From Oscillospiraceae bacterium (lineage in GTDB: Bacteria > Bacillota > Clostridia > Saccharofermentanales > Saccharofermentanaceae), in the NCBI GenBank assembly GCA_902780785.1, contig CACZGS010000005.1, forward strand, positions 124,001 to 188,000: a DNA stretch of 64,000 nucleotides, given 5' to 3'. Within the stretch, counting starts at the first letter, position 1; every line of letters starts with the position of its first letter. The notes under the pieces are model-generated. The model saw only the letters and a list, made by a program, of their open reading frames with translations, did not search any database and was not told the origin of the DNA. Positions 42,628-50,818 of the stretch are shown one piece after another. A program made the translations under genes and the position numbers.

Positions 42628-43320
42628 TCAGATGCTGCCTGTAAGCCTTATTTTGGGCCTGTCAGGTCTCTGTTCAAATGCAAGCGCGCAGATGAGGGCC
42701 GTTACCGCACCTTCAAGATCGAAGTGGGATATAAACCCGCTGCCGCCACCGATGTCTTTTGTATATTTATCGCCCAGACGGACTTTGGGGAATCCCAGAG
42801 AATAAGAGAAATCGAGATAAGGAACCGTCACATGCATGACTTCGGCAAAGCTCTTTCTCTCAACAAAGAACGTGCGTTTATTTGTGATCAGGATACCTGT
42901 CTTGCCGTGGATGATAACACCGTCATCGTAAAAGAGGATAACGCGTTCGTCCGGAAGGAAGTTCGGTGCAAGGCGCCTTACAACATCCCTCATCTTATCT
43001 TCGCGGATACCGTTTGCAGAGACATCATCAAAACCCATGAGATATTCACGCATGTAGGATTCTATTGCAGATGACGTCTCATATTCGTTCAAAGTCCTGA
43101 TAAAAGAACTGATAACGGTTTTGCAGGATTCGTTCCCCATCAGGCTCTCAAAGTCCCAGTCGTAGATAAACCAGTCCATGTTAACCGGCTGGCCGCTTAT
43201 CTCGCTTTTTGTGGTTTCATCCAAAGGGAACTCGCTTCCGCAATAAGAACAGACAAGTCTCTTTCTGTTCTTTGCAAGCACAAGTTTACCCGAGCAGTTG
43301 GGACATTTGTTAAGTTCCAT
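42628..43320 (-). CDS. Zinc-ribbon protein of unknown function
   Basis: The product has 230 residues. The N-terminal zinc ribbon is CPNCSGKL...CSYCGSEF (residues 6-29). The rest has no membrane helix. It contains VRRLAPNFLPDERVILFYDDGVIIHGKTGILITNKRTFFVERK, which resembles a PH-like (YvbH/SHOCT-associated) domain for lipid or protein binding. The N-terminal ribbon is like the ones at 4539-5702 and 15960-16364. It lies just upstream of trmB (gap of about 20 bases in reverse order) and may be unrelated. The function is unknown. Confidence 0.72.
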   Translation of the reverse strand: MELNKCPNCSGKLVLAKNRKRLVCSYCGSEFPLDETTKSEISGQPVNMDWFIYDWDFESLMGNESCKTVISSFIRTLNEYETSSAIESYMREYLMGFDDVSANGIREDKMRDVVRRLAPNFLPDERVILFYDDGVIIHGKTGILITNKRTFFVERKSFAEVMHVTVPYLDFSYSLGFPKVRLGDKYTKDIGGGSGFISHFDLEGAVTALICALAFEQRPDRPKIRLTGSI

Positions 43321-43338
43321 ATTCTTTCGTTCCTGAAA

Positions 43339-43986
43339 TTACAGATTTGCTACGACTCTCTTGATCGTAATGCCCTGGTCAGCGAACTTCTGCTCGAATT
43401 CCGTGCGGATATTCTCCTCATTCCATTCGCTGTTATGAAGGTCTCTGGTCACATCGGTCAATGTGAATCCCATGGCTTCGAATTCGCCCAGGGAGAAGTC
43501 GAAAAGATCATCGTTATCGGTCTTGAATTCAACGGCGCCGCCGTCTCTCATCATGACCTTGTATTTTGCCAGGAAGTCTCTATATGTAAGACGTCTCTTG
43601 GGCTTATTCTGTCTTGTCCAGGGATCCGAGAAATTAAGGAAGATCCTGTTTACTTCGTTCTCCGCGAAATAGTTCTCGATGATGCCTGCATCGCCTCTGA
43701 TAAAGAAGAGGTTGGGGATCTCAAGTTCATGCGCTTTCTCGATGGCAGCCAGAGTTACGGAAGCATCCCTTTCCATTGCGATGTAAAGGACTTCCGGGTG
43801 TCTTAAAGCCATCTCGGTGCAGAATTTGCCCTTGCCGCAGCCGATCTCGAGCCAGACCGGAACGTCTTCGGCAAAGCCGCAAGCTTCTCTCCACTTTCCG
43901 CGGTTTAACATGGGCGCGTCAAACCAGCGCTCATGACATTTTTCCATGCGCGCAGGGATATTGCGCTTGGTTCTCATTCTAGCCAT
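43339..43986 (-). CDS. trmB: tRNA (guanine-N7)-methyltransferase
   Basis: The product has 215 residues. I chose the ATG at 43986 (MARMRTKRN), two bases after the HIT gene stop; the longer open frame upstream is the HIT gene in another phase. SAM motif I is VWLEIGCGKGKF (about 44-55). Later motifs are FLNFSDPWTRQNKPKRRLTY (about 123-142) and VEFKTDNDDLFDFS (about 158-171), all typical of TrmB. It methylates G46 in the variable loop of tRNAs. It shares an operon with the HIT protein and alaS. Confidence 0.95.
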   Translation of the reverse strand: MARMRTKRNIPARMEKCHERWFDAPMLNRGKWREACGFAEDVPVWLEIGCGKGKFCTEMALRHPEVLYIAMERDASVTLAAIEKAHELEIPNLFFIRGDAGIIENYFAENEVNRIFLNFSDPWTRQNKPKRRLTYRDFLAKYKVMMRDGGAVEFKTDNDDLFDFSLGEFEAMGFTLTDVTRDLHNSEWNEENIRTEFEQKFADQGITIKRVVANL

Positions 43987-43990
43987 AGGA

Positions 43991-44332
43991 TCAGATAAGC
44001 TTCTCCGTAAGATCTGCACCGGCGATAACGTGGAAGTGAACGTGCATAACGGTCTGGCCGGCACCTTCACCGCAGTTATTGATCGTTCTGAAAGCGCCGC
44101 TTACGCCCTTGATCTTTGCTACTTCAGCAATAGCCTTTGTGATCTCTGCTGAATAGAGCGCGCCTTCAGGATCGGTTGCGAGTTCATTGATGTTGTCGAA
44201 ATGCTTTTTCGGAACAACAAGAACATGAACGGGTGCAACGGGATTAATATCGTCGAAGCAAAGAACATAATCGTTCTCATATACTTTCTTTGAAGGGATC
44301 TTGCCCTCAACTATATCGCAAAAAATGCACAT
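43991..44332 (-). CDS. HIT-family nucleotide-binding hydrolase
   Basis: The product has 113 residues. It begins MCIFCDIVEGKIPSKKVYEND and ends with the histidine triad QTVMHVHFHVIAG, the His at the second position acting as nucleophile. It resembles HinT-type phosphoramidases that act on AMP-lysine or similar adducts. It lies 12 bases after alaS, so it is co-transcribed with it. Confidence 0.95.
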   Translation of the reverse strand: MCIFCDIVEGKIPSKKVYENDYVLCFDDINPVAPVHVLVVPKKHFDNINELATDPEGALYSAEITKAIAEVAKIKGVSGAFRTINNCGEGAGQTVMHVHFHVIAGADLTEKLI

Positions 44333-44344
44333 GGTCTTTCTCCT

Positions 44345-47032
44345 TTATGCGTTAACCTGTGAAGCCAGAACTTCCTCTGCCTTAGCAAGCGCATCAGCAA
44401 GCTTGCTTACGTCCTTACCGCCTGCCTGAGCCATGTCGGGACGTCCGCCGCCGCCACCGCCTGCGACCTTTGCAGCTTCCTTGATGATGTTGCCGCAGTG
44501 AGCACCCTTCTCGTTAGCTGACTTAGTAGCCATAGCCGTGAAGAGGAGCTTGTCGCCGCCGTTTGCAGCAAGGAATACAACGCCGCACTCGAGCTTGTCA
44601 CGGATCTTGTCAGCCGTATCTCTCAAAGCTGCTGCGTCAGCTGCATCGCAAGCTGCGATGACTGCCTTAACGCCGCCGATATCCTTAGCGCCTGATACTG
44701 CGCTGTCGGCGAATGAACCTGCCTTAGCCTTCTCGATCTCAGCGAGTTCCTTTTCGAGCGACTTAACTTCTGCGTGAAGAGCGTCAATTCTCTCAACGAT
44801 CTTATCCTTAGGGGTCTTAAGTGCAGCTGCTGCCTCATCGATAAGGGCTCTGTCTGCCTTGCTCATCTCATAGCATCTCTCGCCTGTTACAGCTTCGATT
44901 CTTCTGATGCCTGCTGCGATACCGGACTCTGAAACGATCCTGAACTGGCCGATCTGTGCTGTGTTCTTAAGGTGTGTACCGCCGCAGAACTCGAGATCGA
45001 ACGGAGCTTCAAATCCGCCGACTGCAACGACTCTTACGACCTCTCCGTACTTCTCGCCGAAGATTGCCGTAGCGCCGAGCTTCTTAGCGTCCTCAATAGC
45101 AAGGACCTTTGTCTCAACAGGAAGAGCCTGAAGGACTACATCGTTTACCATCTCTTCGACCTTAGCGATCTCTTCGGCTGTCATTGCCTGGGAGTTGTTG
45201 AAGTCGAATCTCAAACGGTCATTGCCTACATAGGAACCTGCCTGCTCAACGTGGTCACCTAAGACCTTCTGGAGAGCTGAAAGCAGGATGTGTGTAGCTG
45301 TATGGTTTCTAGCAATAGCAAGTCTGTTCTTCTTATCAACTTCGATGCTGACTGTCTCGCCTGCTGCAACAGAACCCTTAACGACCTTAAGAGTATGGAG
45401 ATACTTGCCTGCAGCATCCTTATCTACTGAGATAACCTCAGCCTCAAAACCTGCTGTAAAGATCTTACCTTCGTCGTGGATCTGACCACCCATCGTAGCG
45501 TAGAGAACTGTCTTGTCTGTAACGAGGATGATGTCATCGCCTTCTGAAGCGCTGTCAACGACTTTAACGCCGTCTTCATCAGACTTCAGGATGTAGATGA
45601 TCTTTGCATCACACTTGAGGTTATCGTAACCGTCATATTCTGTTGCATTGGAATCCTTTGCAACTTCATCAGGGATCTCGTTTACGGAAAGTGCGAGATC
45701 GCCCTTAGCCTTTGTAGCTGCTCTTGCTGTTTCCTTCTGCTTTTCCATAGCAGCCTTGAAGCCTTCCTCGTCGACCTTAAGGCCTTCTTCGGAAGCCATC
45801 TCAACTGTGAGCTCTATAGGGAATCCGAATGTATCGTAAAGATAGAATGCAGAATCTCCGTCGATCTCAGAAGAGCCTGCTGCTTTCTTGTCATCAAGTA
45901 TCTTCTTGAATTCCTTGATGCCGTTCTCGAGAGTGCTCTCGAATCTTGCGATCTCCTTGTCGAGCTCGTTAAGGATGAACTCGCGGTTCTTTGCAAGAAG
46001 CGGATAGCTGTCATCGTAAACGCTGTCGATATAGATCTTTGCAAGGCCCAAGATCTGCTCTGTGGAAAGGCCCAAAGTTCTTGCGTGTCTTACTGCACGT
46101 CTGATGAGACGTCTTAATACGTAGCCTGCGCCTGCATTTGAAGGAACGAGCTTTGCAGCGTCGCCTATCAGCATAACGCTTGTACGGATATGGTCTGCGA
46201 GGACTCTCATTGACTTTGTGAGCTTCTCGTCGGAATCGTACTTAACGCCTGAAGCGTTCTCGATATAAGCAATAGCGTCTGTGAAAAGGTCTGTCTTGTA
46301 TACATCCTTTGTTCCGTTAAGGAATGCAAGGATTCTCTCCAAGCCCCAGCCTGTATCAACGTTCTTCTGCTTTAAGGGTGTGAGGTGACCGTCCTGGTGC
46401 TTCTCATACTGCATGAAAACGTCATTACCGATCTCTGTATACTTGCCGCATGAGCATCCGGGGCCGCAGTCAGGGCCGCAGTCAGGTACGTCAGCAATAT
46501 AGAACATCTCGCTGTCCGGGCCGCAGGGACCGTACTCCAATCCCCACCAGTTATCGTCAGCACCGAGATAGTAGATGTTCTCAGGCTTGAATCCGGAAGC
46601 AATCCTGAACTGTGCGCCTTCCTCATCTCTCGGAGCATTCTCATCGCCTGCGAAAACAGTTGCTGCAAGGTGATCCTTGTCAAAACCGAATACATCGGTA
46701 AGGAGTTCATAACTCCACTTGCATCTTTCTTCCTTGAAGTAGTCACCAAGGCTCCAGCTTCCCATCATCTCGAAGAATGTAACGTGGCTCCTGTCGCCTA
46801 CTGAATCGATGTCGTTTGTACGTACACAGCCCTGTACGTTGCAGAGCCTTGTTCCCAGAGGGTGCTTCTCGCCGAGAAGATAAGGCATAAGAGGCTGCAT
46901 TCCTGCTACGTTGAATAAAACGCCTGTTGAACCGTCAGATACTAATGATACGGCACCTACATCAACATGACCTCTCTCAATATAGAATTCCTTCCAGGTC
47001 TTTCTGAGCTCTTTTGAAGTGAATTGTCTCAT
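44345..47032 (-). CDS. alaS: Alanyl-tRNA synthetase
   Basis: The product has 895 residues, typical length. The class II catalytic N-terminus has VGDRSHVTFFEMMGSWSLGDYFKEE (motif 2 region, about 78-102). The editing domain has HTATHILLSAL (about 577-587) and CGGTHLKNTAQIG (about 677-689), both zinc-binding. A C-terminal C-Ala/DHHA1 domain ends in VAGGGGGGRPDMAQAGGKD. It charges tRNA-Ala. I see no T-box in the 75 bases before it. Confidence 0.98.
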   Translation of the reverse strand: MRQFTSKELRKTWKEFYIERGHVDVGAVSLVSDGSTGVLFNVAGMQPLMPYLLGEKHPLGTRLCNVQGCVRTNDIDSVGDRSHVTFFEMMGSWSLGDYFKEERCKWSYELLTDVFGFDKDHLAATVFAGDENAPRDEEGAQFRIASGFKPENIYYLGADDNWWGLEYGPCGPDSEMFYIADVPDCGPDCGPGCSCGKYTEIGNDVFMQYEKHQDGHLTPLKQKNVDTGWGLERILAFLNGTKDVYKTDLFTDAIAYIENASGVKYDSDEKLTKSMRVLADHIRTSVMLIGDAAKLVPSNAGAGYVLRRLIRRAVRHARTLGLSTEQILGLAKIYIDSVYDDSYPLLAKNREFILNELDKEIARFESTLENGIKEFKKILDDKKAAGSSEIDGDSAFYLYDTFGFPIELTVEMASEEGLKVDEEGFKAAMEKQKETARAATKAKGDLALSVNEIPDEVAKDSNATEYDGYDNLKCDAKIIYILKSDEDGVKVVDSASEGDDIILVTDKTVLYATMGGQIHDEGKIFTAGFEAEVISVDKDAAGKYLHTLKVVKGSVAAGETVSIEVDKKNRLAIARNHTATHILLSALQKVLGDHVEQAGSYVGNDRLRFDFNNSQAMTAEEIAKVEEMVNDVVLQALPVETKVLAIEDAKKLGATAIFGEKYGEVVRVVAVGGFEAPFDLEFCGGTHLKNTAQIGQFRIVSESGIAAGIRRIEAVTGERCYEMSKADRALIDEAAAALKTPKDKIVERIDALHAEVKSLEKELAEIEKAKAGSFADSAVSGAKDIGGVKAVIAACDAADAAALRDTADKIRDKLECGVVFLAANGGDKLLFTAMATKSANEKGAHCGNIIKEAAKVAGGGGGGRPDMAQAGGKDVSKLADALAKAEEVLASQVNA

Positions 47033-47106
47033 CGGGTGCTACTCCTTAATAATAATAAAACTTAGAAATTATAAATCGTTTGATTTCGCTTTGCAATCAG
47101 ATTAGA

Positions 47107-48198
47107 TCAGAGCGAGGCAAGTTTTGCCGCCTTGGCCGCCTTCCTGATGTATTCGCCGTATTCCTTGCAGATCTCCTCATTGTCGATCTCGATATTTACG
47201 CCTTCGAATGTCGAGAGCTCGAAAAGATCCGTATACAGTGTCGGCGCAAGGCCTGTCGTCACGCTGATCTTTAAGATGCCCTTATCGAGCTTGGTATCAT
47301 CTGCGATCCTGACCTTATCACTTACCTTCGAACTGAACGCGCCGTAAGCTTTCAGCACGTCCTTTCTGGTCAGGCCGTTTATCGTTATGCCGAGCTGGAT
47401 CATCCTGCTGCTCGAAAAGGCTGACAGGGAGTTATTGATGAAGTCCTTGAGCTCCTGATTTCTCATTCTCTCGTTCTTGTAGTCAACATAAAGACGCTTA
47501 TCCTCAAGAACTGTGGATGCTATACGGTCTACCCTGTAACGCCTTAAGGCTTTGGAAAGAGTGTGGTCTCTCTCGAGATCTTTGGCTTCCTCATTATCGA
47601 TCGCAATGAGGTAATAGCAGTTGTTCTCCCAGTCCAAAGCCATCGGTGAGACAACCTTATCGGTCTTTTCAGTAAGACTCTTTCCCAGCATGTAACCGTA
47701 TGAGATCTTCAGGGCGCGCTTCTCCTCAATGCCGCTTCTTATGTTGTTCAAAAGGAGGATGCTCTTCCTGTCGATCTTCTCGTAGTGCGGGTAAAGGGCC
47801 CTGTTCTGGTAGCCTTCCGGGAAATATGTCGGGAACATCTTGATGATCTTCTCGCACAGGTCGGAATCGACGAAAGTCGTCGTGCTGATGGCGTCAACGA
47901 TGAGTCTTGCCTCGTCTATAAGGATCTCGTCTTTGAGCTCGGAACGCCTGTATTTCTTGCCTTCCGTGTAGATCCAGTCACTGTCGTTTGTCTGGCCTGA
48001 TTTCTGCACGTATTCGTTGATCTTGCTGATGTCCGCATAGATCGATTTGCGCTCAAAAGTAGTGCCTGTCGTCTCCTCGAGATAAGAGATCAGTTCGCTT
48101 ACGGATACGGCCTCTTTACCGCCTTCAGCACTGACCTGATTCTTGAAATAATCGTATATGAACAAGATCTTGAGTTTTGATAATTCACTGTTAGCCAT
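47107..48198 (-). CDS. WYL-domain transcriptional regulator
   Basis: The product has 363 residues. The N-terminal winged helix (residues 1-65, with VSVSELISYLEETTGTTFERKSIYADISKI) is an HTH_11-like DNA-binding domain. The central WYL domain (about 150-230) has the ligand motif region LKISYGYM...VVSPMALDWENNCYYLIAID...RYRVDRI, with a variant WYL (the Trp-Tyr-Leu motif reads YYL). A C-terminal WCX domain follows. Such regulators bind nucleic acids or nucleotides and often control defence genes, but no defence gene is adjacent. It is divergent from the DUF1015 gene. Confidence 0.9.
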   Translation of the reverse strand: MANSELSKLKILFIYDYFKNQVSAEGGKEAVSVSELISYLEETTGTTFERKSIYADISKINEYVQKSGQTNDSDWIYTEGKKYRRSELKDEILIDEARLIVDAISTTTFVDSDLCEKIIKMFPTYFPEGYQNRALYPHYEKIDRKSILLLNNIRSGIEEKRALKISYGYMLGKSLTEKTDKVVSPMALDWENNCYYLIAIDNEEAKDLERDHTLSKALRRYRVDRIASTVLEDKRLYVDYKNERMRNQELKDFINNSLSAFSSSRMIQLGITINGLTRKDVLKAYGAFSSKVSDKVRIADDTKLDKGILKISVTTGLAPTLYTDLFELSTFEGVNIEIDNEEICKEYGEYIRKAAKAAKLASL

Positions 48199-48362
48199 AA
48201 GTCCGCCTCCATAAGTTTTTTCGATGGAATAATAGTACCATTATATGTACTTTTGGTTAAGCGGAATCGCTATTTGTCAAAAGGTCATTTCAGGCATTAT
48301 CCGGAACCGGACCAATAACACTTAAAAAACACTCATTTTATCCCCAAAACAGCCCCTGTCCG

Positions 48363-48371
48363 TGATAGAAT
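48363..48371 (+). promoter_or_regulatory. Extended -10 promoter of the DUF1015 operon
   Basis: TGATAGAAT fits TGnTAnAAT, 37 bases before the GTG at 48408. Confidence 0.45.
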
Positions 48372-48407
48372 GGTAAGCACTTTTATTGTTTAGAGGGTGT
48401 TTATAAA

Positions 48408-49670
48408 GTGAGAACTGTTAAAGATCTCGGCTTTGCGGTGCCGGATATTCTTATTCCGCAAGAAGGAACAGACTTCAAGAAATGGGCAGTAATTGCCTGC
48501 GATCAATACACATCAGAACCTGAATACTGGGAGAGCTGCGAGAAAGAAGTAGGAGATGCTCCTTCCACATTGAATCTCGTTCTTCCCGAAGTTTATCTCG
48601 GAACTGAGAAAGAAACAGAAAAGCTCGGTTCTATTGCAAAAACAGCAAGAAAATACTTAGATGAAGGCATTCTTTCCGGTCTCGGCACGGGCTTCATCCT
48701 GACAGACAGGGCAACTGAGCTCCATCCTTCGAGAAAGGGCCTTATGGCTGCGATCGACCTCGAAGGCTACAGCTTCGAACCCGGCAACAAGAATATATGC
48801 AGAGCAACAGAAGGCACGGTCCTCTCAAGGATCCCTCCGAGAGTAAGGATCAGAGCCAATTCTCCTCTTGAACTTCCCCATATCATGATCCTCATCGACG
48901 ACCCCAAAGGCCTGACGATCGAGAAAGCATTCGACATGGCAAAGGAAGAAGGCTTAAAGCCTTTATATGACACCGACCTCATGCTGGGTTCAGGCCATAT
49001 CTCAGGAACATTCATTCCTGACGGCACCCCCATTGCAGAGTCAATAGTCGAAGGCCTTTCCAAGCTTAAGGCAGATAACTCCGACGGTCTTTTGTTCCTC
49101 GTCGGTGACGGCAACCATTCCCTTGCTTCCGCTAAGGCTCACTGGGAGAACATCAGAGAGAATCTTTCTGATGAAGATAAGCTTACACACCCTGCAAGAT
49201 ATGCGCTTGCAGAGATTGTAAACATTCACGACAAGGGTCTTGATTTTGAGCCTATCCACAGAGTCGTATTCAATATTTCCGGCGAGGAATTCATCGCTAA
49301 GGCAAAGGAGTATTTCAAGGACAACGGCATCGAGATCGACGGTTCCGCTGAAGGAAAGCAGACATTCGTCGTAGTTACGGAAGGATCTGAAGATGTCATA
49401 GTATCTCTTACTAATCCTCCCCACACCCTGGCCGTAGGTTCTGTTCAGATGATGATAGACGCTTTAGGCCTCGAGTGTGATTACATTCACGGCGAAGACT
49501 CCGTAAGAAAGCTTGCAACTGCAGGCAATACGGGCATTCTCGTACCCGCAATAAGCAAAGATACTTTCTTCTCCACAGTCGAGAAGGAAGGCGTATTCCC
49601 CAGAAAGACTTTCTCGATGGGTGAAGCATTCGAAAAGAGATTTTATCTTGAGGCAAAGAAGATCGAATAA
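48408..49670 (+). CDS. DUF1015 family protein
   Basis: The product has 420 residues. The start is GTG with AGAGGG about 12 bases upstream. It matches DUF1015: AVIACDQYTSEPEYWESCEKEVGD near the N-terminus, LFLVGDGNHSLASAKAHWE (about 226-244) and YIHGEDSVRKLA (about 364). The family has no firm biochemical role, and in several bacteria it lies by serine-synthesis genes. Here serA and the class V aminotransferase are 5-8 kb away on the other strand. It overlaps the next gene by one base (TAATG). Confidence 0.88.
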   Translation: MRTVKDLGFAVPDILIPQEGTDFKKWAVIACDQYTSEPEYWESCEKEVGDAPSTLNLVLPEVYLGTEKETEKLGSIAKTARKYLDEGILSGLGTGFILTDRATELHPSRKGLMAAIDLEGYSFEPGNKNICRATEGTVLSRIPPRVRIRANSPLELPHIMILIDDPKGLTIEKAFDMAKEEGLKPLYDTDLMLGSGHISGTFIPDGTPIAESIVEGLSKLKADNSDGLLFLVGDGNHSLASAKAHWENIRENLSDEDKLTHPARYALAEIVNIHDKGLDFEPIHRVVFNISGEEFIAKAKEYFKDNGIEIDGSAEGKQTFVVVTEGSEDVIVSLTNPPHTLAVGSVQMMIDALGLECDYIHGEDSVRKLATAGNTGILVPAISKDTFFSTVEKEGVFPRKTFSMGEAFEKRFYLEAKKIE

Positions 49671-50818
49671 TGGATTCTGATAGCGCGTTTTTGGATGAGA
49701 AGAAAACCGTCTGCATAATAGGATCCGGCTTATCGGGTCTTACATGCGGAATGAAGCTTGCCAAGGCAGGCTTCAAGGTAACTGTCGTAGAGGAGCTTGC
49801 TTCTCCCGGCGGTCTTCTTGCGTATACCAGGATCGGAAGAGAATACTTGGAGCTCCTCCCCCACCACTTGAGAAAGAGCGACAAAGCATTGCTCGCGCTC
49901 TCAAAGGAAATGGGTGTTGACGATAAGATCTCATGGTTCGATTCGGCATGGTCAGGCAAGGCTTCCCACCGCAAAGTCGGTTATTACGAGGGCGGTTTTG
50001 CATGCCTTATCTCAAGCCTCATGCAGGCAATCACGGATAACGGCGGACAGATCTGCTATTCGACTACCGTAGCCGAGATCGCAAGACTCGGAAGCGGCAT
50101 GTACAGGACCAGCTGCATCCTCTCGAACTCCACAAGAGTCGTGATCGACAGCACTTATGTTGTATTCACCGGCTCCTGCAGAACATTCGTAAACGTAAGC
50201 CACGGACTTCCCATTCCGATGGATGACAGGGATATCCTGATGAACGTCACTTACAGTGCAAAGATCACCGCAATGATGGTCATGAAGCACGAGATCTCAC
50301 AGATGTTCTACCAGGTTCCTGCAAAGGATTCAGGACTTCCCTTCAAGGCGATAATCAACCACACGAGCGCTTTCGGTGAGCGTAATTACGGCGGTGCCGT
50401 CGTATATCTCGTAGGCTCATGCTCGATCACCGACGCGCTCTGGATAGACTCCGACGCAGAGATCATGCTCAAGTATTTCGCGGGCCTCCGCAAGCTCTAT
50501 CCTTCACTCCGTAAATCCGACGTCAAATCATGGCGTCTTACCAAGACAAGATATGCGCTCACGGCTCAGTATCCTGAGATCGACCTTACAAATCCCTGCG
50601 AGAATCTCTATGTATGCTCAACGGGACTTACAAAGTTTGCAACTAACGACACGCCCGAGAACCACATGGACTCGGTCGTAGGTCTCGCGGGAAAGATCAG
50701 TGCGGAGATCATCAAGTCTTATGAGGATTCCCTTATCAGGAATACCGAAGCGGCTCCCGTAACTGAACTTAATACCCAGGAGATAACGAAAGATTCATTT
50801 GAAGGAGTTCTGTCATGA
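49670..50818 (+). CDS. FAD-dependent oxidoreductase, amine oxidase/desaturase-like
   Basis: The product has 382 residues. The N-terminal Rossmann motif is VCIIGSGLSGLTCGMKLAKAGFKVTVVEE (about 15-42), followed by SPGG. Later motifs are YYEGGFACLISSLMQAI (about 105-121) and a C-terminal FAD segment NLYVCSTGLTKFATNDTPENHMDS. It resembles the phytoene-desaturase/protoporphyrinogen-oxidase superfamily. No carotenoid gene is adjacent. It starts one base inside the DUF1015 stop and its end overlaps the next gene by 4 bases, so it belongs to a coupled operon. A role in oxidising a lipid-linked intermediate is a guess. Confidence 0.82.
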   Translation: MDSDSAFLDEKKTVCIIGSGLSGLTCGMKLAKAGFKVTVVEELASPGGLLAYTRIGREYLELLPHHLRKSDKALLALSKEMGVDDKISWFDSAWSGKASHRKVGYYEGGFACLISSLMQAITDNGGQICYSTTVAEIARLGSGMYRTSCILSNSTRVVIDSTYVVFTGSCRTFVNVSHGLPIPMDDRDILMNVTYSAKITAMMVMKHEISQMFYQVPAKDSGLPFKAIINHTSAFGERNYGGAVVYLVGSCSITDALWIDSDAEIMLKYFAGLRKLYPSLRKSDVKSWRLTKTRYALTAQYPEIDLTNPCENLYVCSTGLTKFATNDTPENHMDSVVGLAGKISAEIIKSYEDSLIRNTEAAPVTELNTQEITKDSFEGVLS